From an uncultured Myxococcales bacterium (lineage in GTDB: Bacteria > Myxococcota_A > UBA9042), in assembly GCA_903850505.1 (NCBI GenBank), contig CAINLT010000122.1, positions 1 through 40,724 on the forward strand: 40,724 bases of DNA, in the 5' to 3' direction. The notes under the pieces were generated by a model. That model saw only the letters and a program-made list of their open reading frames with translations. It ran no database searches and had not been told where the DNA came from. Below are positions 1-8,899 of the stretch, one piece after another. Within the stretch, counting starts at the first letter, position 1; each line of letters begins with the position of its first letter. Both the position numbers and the translations under genes were made by a program.

Positions 1-264
1 GACGGCCTCGATGCGGCGCTGATTGGCGTCAATCACCGCGACCTGGACACGCTGGAACTGAACATCGGCGCGGGGCTGGAGCTGCTTGCGCACGTGCCGC
101 GGTCCGTCGTTCGGGTGTCCGAGAGCGGAATGGAAACGCCCGCGCAAGTGGCGGCGCTGCGTCAACGGGCGGTGCGGGGCGACGTCGACGCGGTGCTCAT
201 TGGTTCGGCCTTGATGGCGGCGCCCGACCCGGTCCGCGCCCTCGCTGAGCTGGGGTTCGCATGA
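1..264 (+). CDS. trpC: Indole-3-glycerol phosphate synthase, C-terminal part (window edge)
   Basis: This is the last 87 codons of TrpC, cut by the left edge of the window. The enzyme closes the indole ring by converting carboxyphenylaminodeoxyribulose phosphate to indole-3-glycerol phosphate in the cytoplasm. The visible part carries the family motifs of the last beta strands of the TIM barrel: G-V-N-H-R-D-L (usually I-N-N-R-D-L), V-S-E-S-G-M, and a V-L-I-G-S-A-L-M phosphate-binding segment. The stop codon TGA (262-264) overlaps the ATG of trpF, so the two are probably translationally coupled. The identification also rests on its position directly before trpF, trpB and trpA. The N-terminal two thirds cannot be assessed. 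Confidence 0.93.
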   Translation, partial: DGLDAALIGVNHRDLDTLELNIGAGLELLAHVPRSVVRVSESGMETPAQVAALRQRAVRGDVDAVLIGSALMAAPDPVRALAELGFA

Positions 265-881
265 ACCGCTTCACGCCGACCGGCTGGGGAGCCGTCAAAG
301 TTTGCGGGGTGCGGTGCGCGGCCGATGCGATCGCGTGCGTCGATGCGGGCGTGCGCGTGCTCGGTTTGAACTGTGTGGAGGGCGCGCGTCGTCGCGTCGA
401 CCCCGCCCAATTGGCGGCAATCCGCGTGATTGCCGCGGATTGCATGCTCGTCGCGGTTACCCAAGGCGGGCGGGCGCTCGACGTCGCGCAGTTTGTCCAT
501 CGGCACCAATTGGACGGCGTGCAGCTTCATGGCCAGGAGCAGCCGGAATTCGGCGCCGCGCTGCGCCAGACTGGACTCATCGTCATTCGGGCGCTGCCGG
601 TGATGCGGGTGGCCGACGCCAGTCAGTGGGTCGATGCAGCGGATCTCCTGCTGGTCGATGGTGCCCATCCAGGCTCCGGCGCGCCGTGGTCGTGGCGTCG
701 CCTGGAGCTGCCGCTGCCGTTCTGGATCGCCGGGGGCCTGAACGCTGAGAACGTCCGGTCCGCGCTCGCTATCACCGGCGCGGGCGGTGCCGACACCGCA
801 TCTGGCGTCGAGACCGCGGGCTTGATCGATCCTGCACGAGTCCATGACTTTGCCCATGCCGTTCACGGAGCGTTGTTGTGA
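261..881 (+). CDS. trpF: Phosphoribosylanthranilate isomerase
   Basis: This 206-residue TIM-barrel enzyme performs the Amadori rearrangement of phosphoribosylanthranilate in tryptophan synthesis. The N-terminal V-K-V-C-G-V segment holds the catalytic Cys, V-Q-L-H-G is the classical mid-barrel motif, and [11 protein letters not shown] followed by a S-G-V-E phosphate-binding segment is typical of the C-terminus. The usual Asp-x-x-x-Gly-Gly-Thr-Gly loop reads D-G-A-H-P-G-S-G, a mild divergence. The ATG overlaps the trpC stop (ATGA), and its own stop overlaps the GTG start of trpB, so the operon is tightly packed. The length is normal for the family. Confidence 0.93.
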   Translation: MNRFTPTGWGAVKVCGVRCAADAIACVDAGVRVLGLNCVEGARRRVDPAQLAAIRVIAADCMLVAVTQGGRALDVAQFVHRHQLDGVQLHGQEQPEFGAALRQTGLIVIRALPVMRVADASQWVDAADLLLVDGAHPGSGAPWSWRRLELPLPFWIAGGLNAENVRSALAITGAGGADTASGVETAGLIDPARVHDFAHAVHGALL

Positions 882-2056
882 ATCTTTCCCCCTATTTTGG
901 CGCGTACGGCGGCCGTTTCGTCTCCGAATTGCTCATGCCCGCGCTGCTGGAGCTTGAAGCTGCGTGGGCGGATGCGGCGCTGGACCCGGCGTTCAACGCG
1001 GAACTCGCGGACCTGCTGCGGCACTACGCGGGGCGTCCGACGCCGCTCTATCACGCGCGCGCGATGAGCCGAACGGTGGGCTGCAACGTGTTCCTGAAAC
1101 GCGAAGACCTCCTGCACGGCGGTGCGCACAAGACCAACAACACACTCGGGCAAGTCCTGCTGGCCAAGCGCATGGGCAAGAAGCGGCTTGTCGCGGAGAC
1201 GGGTGCGGGCCAACACGGCGTGGCAACGGCGATGGTCGGCGCGCTGCTGGGGCTGCCAGTGACCGTGTTCATGGGCGCCAAGGACGTCGCCCGCCAGCAG
1301 CCCAACGTGTTGCGGATGCAGCTTTTTGGCGCCGAAGTGCGCCCAGTCGAGGCGGGCTCGGCCAGCCTGAAAGACGCCATCAACGACGCCATGCGCCATT
1401 GGACCGAGCATGTGGAGGACACCTTCTATGTGTTTGGCACGGCCGCCGGCCCCCATCCGTATCCGCGCATGGTGCGGGCATTCCAGCGGGTGATCGGCGA
1501 CGAGGCGCGCGTGCAGATTCAGGCCGCCACGGGGCGACTGCCCGACTGCGCGGTGGCGTGCGTGGGGGGCGGCAGCAACGCCATCGGTTTGTTCGCGGCG
1601 TTCCTGGATGACCCAAGCGTCGCCTTGGTCGGCGTGGAAGCGGGCGGCCGCGGGACTGGAGCCGGTGAGCACGGCGCGACGCTGACCGCAGGCACGCCGG
1701 GCATCATCCACGGCATGCGCAGCGTGTTGCTACAGAACGACGACGGTCAAGTGCAGGAAGCGCACAGCATCTCCGCGGGGCTCGACTACCCGTCGGTTGG
1801 CCCCGAGCACGCGCACCTGCGCGACATCGGCCGCGTGCAGTACGCCAGCGCGACCGATGACGAAGCGCTGGCTGCCCTCCAGCTGCTCGCGCGGACGGAA
1901 GGAATCCTGCCGGCGCTGGAATCCAGCCACGCCATCGCTTGGGTGTTGGCGCAGGCAGGGAGATGGCGCCCGACGGACAGCGTCCTCATCAACCTCTCCG
2001 GTCGCGGCGACAAGGACCTCGCGCACGTCGGTCAGGCGCTGGGAGGTGGCCAATGA
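878..2056 (+). CDS. trpB: Tryptophan synthase beta chain
   Basis: TrpB (392 residues) condenses indole with serine on pyridoxal phosphate to give tryptophan and works as an alpha2beta2 complex with TrpA. The PLP lysine lies in G-G-A-H-K-T-N-N. The substrate loop [10 protein letters not shown], the phosphate-binding G-G-G-S-N-A-I-G and the C-terminal S-G-R-G-D-K-D motif are all present, which marks the ordinary TrpB1 type. The GTG start at 878 overlaps the trpF stop, and the start of trpA overlaps its own stop. A PLP cofactor and cytoplasmic location are expected from the family. Confidence 0.97.
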   Translation: MNLSPYFGAYGGRFVSELLMPALLELEAAWADAALDPAFNAELADLLRHYAGRPTPLYHARAMSRTVGCNVFLKREDLLHGGAHKTNNTLGQVLLAKRMGKKRLVAETGAGQHGVATAMVGALLGLPVTVFMGAKDVARQQPNVLRMQLFGAEVRPVEAGSASLKDAINDAMRHWTEHVEDTFYVFGTAAGPHPYPRMVRAFQRVIGDEARVQIQAATGRLPDCAVACVGGGSNAIGLFAAFLDDPSVALVGVEAGGRGTGAGEHGATLTAGTPGIIHGMRSVLLQNDDGQVQEAHSISAGLDYPSVGPEHAHLRDIGRVQYASATDDEALAALQLLARTEGILPALESSHAIAWVLAQAGRWRPTDSVLINLSGRGDKDLAHVGQALGGGQ

Positions 2057-2868
2057 ACGCCCGCCTCGACCAGTTCTTCGCCAACCTGCGCGCCGAGGAA
2101 CGCTGTGCGTTTGTGCCGTTCCTGATGCTGGGCGATCCGGACGAGAACGCAACGGTCGCGCTTGCGACGACGCTTGTGGCTGCCGGCGCCGACATGCTGG
2201 AGCTTGGTTTGCCGTTTTCTGACCCCGCGGCCGACGGTCCGACTGTGCAGGCGGCGGCGGTGCGCGCGCTGGCCGCCGGCATGGACACCCAACGGGCGAT
2301 TGCGCTCGTCGCGCGGCTGCACCAAGCCGTTGACGTGCCGCTGAGCCTGCTCTGCTACGCCAATCCGCTGGAGCAGTACGGACTGCAGGCGGCGCTGGAC
2401 GGTTTCGCGGGCGCGGGGTTGAACGCGATCCTGATCGCCGATGTGCCGTTGGAGGAAGTCGACCGTTACGCGGAGGCGATCGGGCGGGCGCGTCTGGGCC
2501 TGGTGCTGCTGGCGAGCGCAGTCAGCAGTGACGAGCGCCTGCGGGCGGTTGGGGCGCGGGCGGACGGCTTCATCTATGCGGCGGCGCGAGTCGGCGTGAC
2601 GGGGGCGCAAACCCAGGTTGACCCGCTTTTGGCGGCGCAGCTCGCGCGGATCCGGCGATGGACCGGTCGGCCGGTGGTTGCGGGGTTTGGGCTGTCGACG
2701 CCGGCGCACATGGCGGCAGTGGCGGCGACCGGCGTCGCAGGCGCGATCTGCGGCAGTGCGATTGTCCGTCAGGTGGCCGAACTGCCGACGCACGGTCCAG
2801 CGGTGCACGCCAAGCTGGGCGAATTTGTCCAATCGTGCGTCGCGGCGATGCATAAACAAGAGAGGTAG
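2053..2868 (+). CDS. trpA: Tryptophan synthase alpha chain
   Basis: TrpA (271 residues) cleaves indole-3-glycerol phosphate and channels indole to Trp[11 protein letters not shown] opens the barrel. The catalytic Glu and Asp are in [14 protein letters not shown], and the phosphate-binding segments V-G-V-T-G and V-A-G-F-G-L-S-T-P are intact. An in-frame ORF extends to 1939, but the ATG at 2053 gives the normal length, has GGGAGGTGG upstream and overlaps the trpB stop in an ATGA. The longer start would overlap trpB by more than 100 bases and is unlikely. The loop usually read as S-R-A-G-V-T-G is A-A-R-V-G-V-T-G here. Confidence 0.96.
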   Translation: MNARLDQFFANLRAEERCAFVPFLMLGDPDENATVALATTLVAAGADMLELGLPFSDPAADGPTVQAAAVRALAAGMDTQRAIALVARLHQAVDVPLSLLCYANPLEQYGLQAALDGFAGAGLNAILIADVPLEEVDRYAEAIGRARLGLVLLASAVSSDERLRAVGARADGFIYAAARVGVTGAQTQVDPLLAAQLARIRRWTGRPVVAGFGLSTPAHMAAVAATGVAGAICGSAIVRQVAELPTHGPAVHAKLGEFVQSCVAAMHKQER

Positions 2869-2871
2869 CGG

Positions 2872-3885
2872 ATGTTGATTGTGATGGATGCGCGGGCGAC
2901 GCCTGAGCAAGTCGAGCATGTGTGCAGCGTCGTCGAGTTGCTTGGGTTCTCCTCACGGCCGATGCCGGGCGGCACGCGCACAGCGATCGGTGTCGTTGGC
3001 AACCGGCAGGCGATTGACGCCGGGCGGTTCTCCGCCCTCGACGGGGTGCGCGAAGTGGTGCGCGTCACGGCACCGTACAAGCTGGTCAGCCGGGAATGGC
3101 AGCCCGAGGATACCCTCGTGCAGATTCGTCCGGGCTTGACGGTTGGCGGTCCGGAACCGGTGCTGATCGGCGGTCCGTGCGCCGTTGAATCGGAGTCCCA
3201 ACTGCTGGAAACCGCGACCTACGTCGCGGAAGCTGGCTGCACGATGCTCCGTGCCGGCGCGTTCAAGCCGCGGACGTCGCCGTACGACTTTCAGGGACTC
3301 GGCTTGGCGGGGCTGAAGCTCCTGCACGCAGTTGGCCAGCGGTTGGGCCTCGCGATTGTCACGGAAGCCATGGACATCGCCGGGGCGGAGCAGGTCGCGG
3401 AATACGCCGACGTCATCCAGATTGGCGCGCGGAACATGCAGAATTACGCGCTCCTGACCGCAGTGGGCCAACTGGGCAAGCCGGTGCTGCTCAAGCGTGG
3501 CCCGTCCGCGACAATCAAGGAGTGGCTCCTGGCCGCCGAGTACATCCTCGCCGCGGGCAATCCGCGCGTCATGCTCTGCGAGCGTGGAATTCGCAGTTTT
3601 GACACGGAGACACGCAATCTCCTCGACTTGAGCGCCGTGCCGCTGGTCCGGCAACTGTGTCATCTGCCGGTACTCGTCGATCCGTCGCATGGTACGGGAC
3701 GCCGCAGCCTCGTGGCGCCGATGGCGTTGGCGGCGATCGCCGCGGGAGCCCAAGGTCTCCTCGTGGAAACGCACCCGCGGCCGGAGTTGGCGCTGTCCGA
3801 TGGCGCCCAATCACTGACCCCGGCGCAGTTCAAGCAGCTGGCGATCGATGTGCGGCGGATGGCGAGCTGGCGTACGGCGGCGTAG
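2872..3885 (+). CDS. aroF: 3-deoxy-7-phosphoheptulonate synthase (DAHP synthase, type I-beta)
   Basis: This 337-residue enzyme condenses phosphoenolpyruvate with erythrose 4-phosphate, the first step of the shikimate pathway. Residues 1-70 form the small ferredoxin-like regulatory domain found in Thermotoga/Bacillus-type enzymes. The barrel has G-G-P-C-A-V-E-S near residue 100, [30 protein letters not shown] and [10 protein letters not shown]. It starts 3 nt after trpA and so is the promoter-distal gene of the trp operon, which would let precursor supply rise with tryptophan synthesis. Its TAG stop abuts the stop of the converging gene with no space for a terminator. The symbol follows the Bsub-type aroF/aroA naming and is not strain specific. 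Confidence 0.94.
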   Translation: MLIVMDARATPEQVEHVCSVVELLGFSSRPMPGGTRTAIGVVGNRQAIDAGRFSALDGVREVVRVTAPYKLVSREWQPEDTLVQIRPGLTVGGPEPVLIGGPCAVESESQLLETATYVAEAGCTMLRAGAFKPRTSPYDFQGLGLAGLKLLHAVGQRLGLAIVTEAMDIAGAEQVAEYADVIQIGARNMQNYALLTAVGQLGKPVLLKRGPSATIKEWLLAAEYILAAGNPRVMLCERGIRSFDTETRNLLDLSAVPLVRQLCHLPVLVDPSHGTGRRSLVAPMALAAIAAGAQGLLVETHPRPELALSDGAQSLTPAQFKQLAIDVRRMASWRTAA

Positions 3886-5427
3886 CTACAGCGCCTCGGC
3901 TTCATGCACGTAGTGCGGCTGCCCGCGCGGCGTCGCCCAACGCTGGAACAGCGCCATTTCAAAGGGATCAGCGCGGTGGACGCGCTCCATGAGGAAATCG
4001 AAGATCCCCATGTGCTTCTGGCAATACGTGCTGTCCGCCATGCGGCCGTGGATGCTGCCCTGCTCGCAGTAGTTGTGCACCGGGCAGACGCCGCACCACG
4101 GCTTGTAGACGCAGCTGCTGCAGCCGGGCTGACCTTCCAGCGTGGACGCCATGACCATGGAGCGGACGGTCGGGCTGCTCACGACGTCGCGGTAGCGGTC
4201 CTTCTCGATGCCTTCGCCGGTCGTGCCATGGACGTTGCCGATCTGGAAGCAGTCGTCGCCGCTGCGGTCGACCATCCGGCCTTCGTCGCAGGTGAAAATG
4301 CGGCCGTCGTGGTTGTACGCCAATTGGCCAATGCCGGCGCCGCACGGGCTGCGGATGTCCAGATAGTTGGGCTCCACGTTGCCGATGATTTTGCTGAAGA
4401 GCAGCGCGGCGGTGCGTTCCACCATGTCCTGGCCGTTGCGGTTCATCTCGACGATGTGCAGAAACGTCTGGCGGTAGAACTCCAGGAAATCTTCCATCGT
4501 GTAGCCGAGGCGATTCTTGACCGCCGCGCCCCATCCGAACGGATCGAGGTTGCGCAGGAAGATGCTCTTGCAGCCGAGCGCCGCGTAGTGCTCCACAAGC
4601 TCATTGCCGCGCGCCAGCGTCTGGCGGGTAATCGTCGGCAGCGCCTCGATGTGGTAGAGGTGCGGATCCATGCCGGCGTCGACATAGTGCTGGTTGATGC
4701 GGCGGATCCAGTCCACCGTCGTGTCGTGGGACTTGCCGTCTTTCCAGAGGCGTTGGCCGTCGTGCAGATCCGCCGGGCCATCGAGGGACGTGCAGATCTG
4801 CACGCGCCGATCGATGAGATACGCCAGCTTCTCCTCGTCCATGAGCGACAGGTTGGTCACCAGCGCAAACATCAGGGACTTGCCGGCCAGCGCGTTCTTC
4901 TGCCGCGCGTACTCAATGATGTGCTCGACGACGGTCCAGTTGGCCAGCGGCTCGCCGCCCTGGAACTCGATGGTCAGGCTCGGCGACGTCGTCTCGAAGG
5001 CAAAATCGACGCAGCGCTCGGCCGTCTCGATGCTCATGTCCACGTCCGGCGCGTCCATCCGCGCGCGCGAGGCATGGCAGTACTGGCAGGTATGGTTGCA
5101 GCGCAGCGTGACGACGAAGATATGCAGGCTCGGACCGGCGCGCAGAAAGCGATACTTCTCCTGCAGCCGCGCCGTGATGGCCTCGCGATCCAGCTCGCGG
5201 GCGAGGAAATTGCCCGCCTTCAGCCGCGCCCGCAGCGGATCTTCGTTGGCCACGTCGCCGCGGACCAGCGCCTGATACTCGGTGTCGCTCAGGAACATGT
5301 GATCGCCAAAATCATTGGAGATCAGCACCGCGCCGTCGACCGTGCGCTGGCGAAATGGCAGCAGGTCCAGCACTTTCTGGCCGCGCACGGACAGGGACTC
5401 GATCGGCAGGTGCGTGTGGTGCGTCAT
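3886..5427 (-). CDS. Radical SAM/SPASM protein resembling the maturase HxsB
   Basis: This 513-residue protein has the radical SAM cluster motif at Cys110, Cys114 and Cys117 (L-R-C-N-H-T-C-Q-Y-C), preceded by the segment G-P-S-L-H-I-F-V-V-T. The E-F-Q-G-G-E-P-L glycine-rich SAM site follows. The C-terminal SPASM-type region is Cys-rich and includes the patterns C-S-S-C-V-Y-K-P-W-C-G-V-C-P and E-G-R-M. The overall layout, including the N-terminal wing that ends in F-L-S-D-T-E-Y, closely resembles HxsB, the peptide-maturing rSAM of His-Xaa-Ser systems. That similarity is from memory of the family. No HxsA, HxsC or HxsD is visible in the window. The start at 5427 overlaps the stop of the upstream rSAM gene (ATGA); the longer in-frame reading lies over that gene and was not used. 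The substrate is unknown. Confidence 0.85.
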   Translation of the reverse strand: MTHHTHLPIESLSVRGQKVLDLLPFRQRTVDGAVLISNDFGDHMFLSDTEYQALVRGDVANEDPLRARLKAGNFLARELDREAITARLQEKYRFLRAGPSLHIFVVTLRCNHTCQYCHASRARMDAPDVDMSIETAERCVDFAFETTSPSLTIEFQGGEPLANWTVVEHIIEYARQKNALAGKSLMFALVTNLSLMDEEKLAYLIDRRVQICTSLDGPADLHDGQRLWKDGKSHDTTVDWIRRINQHYVDAGMDPHLYHIEALPTITRQTLARGNELVEHYAALGCKSIFLRNLDPFGWGAAVKNRLGYTMEDFLEFYRQTFLHIVEMNRNGQDMVERTAALLFSKIIGNVEPNYLDIRSPCGAGIGQLAYNHDGRIFTCDEGRMVDRSGDDCFQIGNVHGTTGEGIEKDRYRDVVSSPTVRSMVMASTLEGQPGCSSCVYKPWCGVCPVHNYCEQGSIHGRMADSTYCQKHMGIFDFLMERVHRADPFEMALFQRWATPRGQPHYVHEAEAL

Positions 5428-6482
5428 GGGTTGTCCTGGGACTTGGAGGGCGGCGGATCGGTGCGCGGACCGAATTCGTCCCAGCCAAAGCGGTCGGGGT
5501 ACTCGTGCCACGGGCCTTCGCACGCGAACTGCCACGTGCAGACTTCGCACGGCGGACCGTGGGCTTTGCCGGCTTCCAGGCGGTAGCGGGCGTAGTCGCC
5601 GATGCGGACGTCGCCGTCGTACACGGTCGTGTCGGGCAGACCTGGCTCCACGGCGGCCCATTCGCGGCCTTTGAGGAAGCAGAACGGCACCGCTTCCGTC
5701 ACCGTGCTCCGCCCCGCCGCGCGCACGAGGTCCAACGCCAGCGGCAGATGCTTCTGCACGTCGCGGTAGCGCGGCACGGTCTGATCCCACGTCTTGGCGG
5801 CCGTGCCCAGCGCGTGCACAAACGCGAACTGCACCTGCCACACGCCCAGATGCACAAGCAGATTGGCGATGTCCCGCAGATGCATCACGTTCATCCGCGT
5901 AATGACCGTCTGGCTCAGCACCTTCTGGTTGAGTTTCTGCAGATTGCGCAGGCCTTGAATCACCTGGTTGTACGCGCCCTTGGCGCCCACAAGCCCGTCG
6001 TGCAGCGGCGCGATGTGGCCATGCAGGGACGGATTGAACTCCGTGGCACCGGCCTCCACCAGCGCTTCGCAGTAGCTCATGTACGCCAGCCGCCGACCGT
6101 TGGTCTGCACCTGAATCAGCTTGTAGCCCAGCGATTTGGCCGCGCGGATGATCTCCGGCACGTCGTCGCGGATCGTGATCTCACCGCCGGTGAGCAATAG
6201 ACCGTCGCACGTCTCGCGCGCCGCTTCCAGCCGCTCAATCGCCTGCGCGGTCGTCAGATCTTCCACGTAGTCGCGCTTGTCGCCTTGCACGCAGAAGGTG
6301 CAGCGGTTGTTGCAGCGGAAGCCGAGCTTCAAGTCCAGCTTGTAGGCGCGCTCCACGCCGCCGGTCATCAGCGCGGGAAAAATGGTCTGTCCGGCATCAT
6401 TGCGCGCGGCTTCGGCGGGCGCGTGCTCGTGCGCACATGCGTCCTGCACGACACGCGGCGGTTGCTGAGATTCGCGCACCAT
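5424..6482 (-). CDS. Radical SAM protein, first gene of the rSAM pair
   Basis: This 352-residue protein carries the CxxxCxxC motif at Cys57, Cys61 and Cys64 (F-R-C-N-N-R-C-T-F-C-V-Q-G-D) and L-L-T-G-G-E-I-T as the SAM-binding glycine motif. It ends in a Cys cluster, C-E-V-C-T-W-Q-F-A-C-E-G-P-W-x-x-Y, followed by W-D-E-F-G-P, a twitch/SPASM-like auxiliary cluster. The third rSAM at 9871-10932 ends in a similar C-x2-C-x5-C motif followed by W-x-E-F, so the two may be related. The ATG is preceded by GGGAGGG, and its stop overlaps the start of the HxsB-like gene, so both are made from one transcript. The product is cytoplasmic. The role is unknown; peptide or protein modification is plausible from the pairing and is inference. 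Confidence 0.88.
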   Translation of the reverse strand: MVRESQQPPRVVQDACAHEHAPAEAARNDAGQTIFPALMTGGVERAYKLDLKLGFRCNNRCTFCVQGDKRDYVEDLTTAQAIERLEAARETCDGLLLTGGEITIRDDVPEIIRAAKSLGYKLIQVQTNGRRLAYMSYCEALVEAGATEFNPSLHGHIAPLHDGLVGAKGAYNQVIQGLRNLQKLNQKVLSQTVITRMNVMHLRDIANLLVHLGVWQVQFAFVHALGTAAKTWDQTVPRYRDVQKHLPLALDLVRAAGRSTVTEAVPFCFLKGREWAAVEPGLPDTTVYDGDVRIGDYARYRLEAGKAHGPPCEVCTWQFACEGPWHEYPDRFGWDEFGPRTDPPPSKSQDNP

Positions 6483-6521
6483 AGACCCTCCCGACGGACG
6501 GCGCCGTCAGCACAGGAGAGC

Positions 6522-6550
6522 ACTGTACCAGTCGAGGCGGCGGGACTCGA
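6522..6550 (-). promoter_or_regulatory. Putative promoter of the rSAM pair
   Basis: On the minus strand TCGAGT (6545-6550) is separated by 17 bases from TACAGT (6522-6527), about 40 bases before the ATG at 6482. The -10 matches 4 of 6 and the -35 only 3 of 6 positions, which suggests activator dependence. An inverted repeat GTCGAG/CTCGAC (6531-6536 and 6546-6551) covers the spacer, and the 11-bp-period repeat at 6558-6575 lies just upstream. Confidence 0.35.
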
Positions 6551-6557
6551 CCCGCCT

Positions 6558-6575
6558 CTGTCACGCCCGTGTCAC
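6558..6575 (+). promoter_or_regulatory. PHO-box-like direct repeat, period 11 bp
   Basis: CTGTCAC-GCCC-GTGTCAC reads on the plus strand as two heptamers separated by four bases, the spacing of the classical PHO box. It lies between the rSAM pair (start 6482, minus) and the end of the Cys-rich lipoprotein gene. As read it points away from the rSAM pair, so either orientation is not critical or this copy is degenerate or coincidental. Three further copies elsewhere in the window raise confidence that the motif is real. Confidence 0.45.
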
Positions 6576-6618
6576 GCGACTCTGCTGGCGTTTGAGCGTG
6601 CGGTGGCGTCCGGTCGGG

Positions 6619-8628
6619 CTACGGGCACTGCGCGGTGGTGCACGCGTTGTTGGCGGCCGCCCAAGCGGCGATCTTGGCCTTGTCGGCGGCCGAGAGCGTC
6701 TTGTTGGTCGGCATCGCGCCGCTGGCGACGTAGCCGGCGATGTTGCGGCCGGAAGTCGCAGCGCAGCTGTTGCCAAACGTGTGGCCGTGGCAGCCGTTGC
6801 AGTTCTGCAGCAAGATCTGCTGCACGTCCGCGTACGTCGTGCACGTCTTGGCCGGGCAGTCCGCGGGGCAGGTCGCGGTCGTCTCGCCGGTCTCGCAGAC
6901 GCCGTTGCCGCAGACTGCCGGCGCCGGCGGGCAGTCGGCGGGGCAGTTGGCTGTCGTCTCGCCAGCATCGCACGTGCCGTTGCCACAGGTGTTGGGCGGC
7001 GGCGTCACTCCGCCGTTGCACTGCGTGCAGGTTGAGCCACCGCACGTCGCGCCCATGCCGGTGCCGGCCGCATTGCAGCAGTCGCCATATTGCGCGCACG
7101 CCGCGTCGCAGTAGCAGGCCTTGCCGCCGACCGTGCCGCCCTGAGCGCCGCACGCCGCGTCGCACACGTTGCCCGTGGTCGTGCCGCCGCCGCCGCTTGT
7201 GCACTTCGCGTTGGCGATGCACGTGTTCAGGTTGTTCAGGTTGTTCTTGGTCTTGTTGCTCTTGCCGGCCAAGCACGCCTGCAGGCACGCGGTGTCGCCC
7301 GCCGCGCACGCCTGCTGGCACGCGAACGCGCCGTGGCAGCTGGTGCTGTTGATGCACGAGTTGGCCTGCTGTTGGCAGTTGCTCAGGATGCACGTGTTCT
7401 CCGCGCCGCAGTCGCTCGGGCAGTTGGCGGCCGTTTCGCCGGCATCGCACTGCAAGTTGCCGCACGTCGCAGGCGTCGTGGTGCCGCCGTCCGGGCCGGG
7501 CCCGACGGTGTCCGCGCCGATCGTGTCGCCGCTCGTGGTGTCGGGGCCGGGGCCAACGGTGTCGGTCGATCCGGCGTCAGGGCCGACCGTCGGACAATTG
7601 CAGGTGGCACCGCCCTGGACCCATGCGGCGATGGTGGCCTGATCGGCCGCGCTGATTCCGCCGCCGGGAGGCATGACGCCGGCCTGGACGGCGTTGCCGA
7701 TGTTGGTGGAACTGTATTTGCCGCTCGGACCGGGGCACGTGTTCTGGAAGCTGTGGCAGCCGCCACCCGAGCAGTTGTTGGCGAACACCGGCTTGACAGC
7801 AGCGAAGCCAATGCACGTCGGACCGCCCGTGTCGCCCGCGCTGGTGTCCGCGATCGTGATCGTGTCGGCCAGGGTGTCGGGACCGACCGCATCGTCCAGC
7901 GTCGTGTCCGGATTGGCGCCGGCATCGGCGGTTGAGCCCGCATCCGCGCCTGGGCACAAGTCCGGCGTGCAGACGGCGTGGCCAGCGGCCCATGCGGCGA
8001 CCAACGCTTTGTCCGAAGCGCCCAAGCCGCCGCCCGGAGGCATGCTGCCGCTCTGCACGCGGGCGGCGATCAGCGGGTAGTTGGCGGCCATGTTGCAGGC
8101 GTCGCCGAACTTGTGGTTGTGGCAGCCGTTGCAGTTGTTGAGGAAGATCGCCTGGACGTCCTGGTACGTCGTGCAATTGCCGCCCGTCGTCGTGCCGTCG
8201 AGCGTCGGTCCCGCGTCGCTGCTGTCCGTCGCGTCGGCGAGGGTCGCGTCCAAACCGCTGCCGGCGTCGCTGCCGCTGCCGGCGTCCCATTCGCCGCCGC
8301 CGTCGCCGCCCGCATCGGCGGCCGAACCCACGCACGTCGCCGTTGCGCCGTCAGGACCCGCCTGCACGCACTTCTGGCCCGTGCTGCACGACTGATGGAC
8401 GATCCACGTGCCGGCGGGCGTGCACGCGAGTACAGCCTGACCCACGCAAGCCGTCGCGCCCGTCGTGGGATCGCAGACGCCGCCCACGACGGGCGTGTTG
8501 CCGGAACTCGCGCCAACCGGCAGCCCCGTGACCGTGTCCGAGCCGCAGCCCGGCAAGGCCACCGCCATGAACGCCATCGGCGCGAGGGACGAAAGGACAA
8601 AGCGACGCAAGAACGCACGAGCGGACAT
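6619..8628 (-). CDS. Cys-rich exported lipoprotein with three cytochrome c-like segments and Cys-rich repeats
   Basis: This 669-residue protein has a lipoprotein signal ending in A-L-P-G-C (Cys28). Three related segments carry heme-binding-like motifs: C-N-G-C-H (166-170), C-S-G-G-G-C-H (286-292, a CX4CH variant) and C-N-G-C-H (610-614). Each is followed by a possible axial Met (197, 319, 639; M-P-P-G-G-G in the first two) and by A-x-x-A-A-W. Asp/Gly/Thr linkers join them. Between the second and third lie three C-G-N-x-x-C-D/E-x-G-E-T-x-x-x-C-P-x-D-C repeats and a somatomedin B-like block (C-Y-C-D-x-x-C-x-x-Y-G-D-C-C, near 506-518). ATG 8628 has AGGAG upstream and gives a clean signal peptide; the longer in-frame reading does not. 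A periplasmic or outer-membrane electron-transfer or structural role is inferred. Confidence 0.85.
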   Translation of the reverse strand: MSARAFLRRFVLSSLAPMAFMAVALPGCGSDTVTGLPVGASSGNTPVVGGVCDPTTGATACVGQAVLACTPAGTWIVHQSCSTGQKCVQAGPDGATATCVGSAADAGGDGGGEWDAGSGSDAGSGLDATLADATDSSDAGPTLDGTTTGGNCTTYQDVQAIFLNNCNGCHNHKFGDACNMAANYPLIAARVQSGSMPPGGGLGASDKALVAAWAAGHAVCTPDLCPGADAGSTADAGANPDTTLDDAVGPDTLADTITIADTSAGDTGGPTCIGFAAVKPVFANNCSGGGCHSFQNTCPGPSGKYSSTNIGNAVQAGVMPPGGGISAADQATIAAWVQGGATCNCPTVGPDAGSTDTVGPGPDTTSGDTIGADTVGPGPDGGTTTPATCGNLQCDAGETAANCPSDCGAENTCILSNCQQQANSCINSTSCHGAFACQQACAAGDTACLQACLAGKSNKTKNNLNNLNTCIANAKCTSGGGGTTTGNVCDAACGAQGGTVGGKACYCDAACAQYGDCCNAAGTGMGATCGGSTCTQCNGGVTPPPNTCGNGTCDAGETTANCPADCPPAPAVCGNGVCETGETTATCPADCPAKTCTTYADVQQILLQNCNGCHGHTFGNSCAATSGRNIAGYVASGAMPTNKTLSAADKAKIAAWAAANNACTTAQCP

Positions 8629-8899
8629 GGAAACTCCTGGAACGAAGACCGGATGACTGGAGGACTGGCGTGGCTTCAACTTTTGGCGGAAGCAGTCAGT
8701 CAGTTGCAGAGTAGGAAAAAAACCATGGCGGTTGCAAGCGAATTGCCGCGAATGCCCGCGAAAGTGTGAAGCGATGTGTGGATCGGGCGGCGCCGGACGC
8801 AGCGGCCCGAGCGATCGCGCTTGCCGGACCCGATGTGGCGTGCTTCCCTCTGACTGAGCGCCCTGCGCAAAGGGACAGTCCAAGCGGCGGGAGAACGAC

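Noticed and set aside
3904..5586. A 560-codon open frame on the plus strand opposite the HxsB-like gene
   Set aside because: It is the antisense shadow of a gene with clear rSAM motifs, is rich in Ala/Arg/Asp/Val as expected from high-GC antisense frames, and has no recognisable motif.
8629..8899. A small peptide gene as rSAM substrate in the divergent gap
   Set aside because: I found no short frame with a ribosome binding site and a leader-like or Cys/His-Xaa-Ser composition; the gap is best read as a divergent promoter region.
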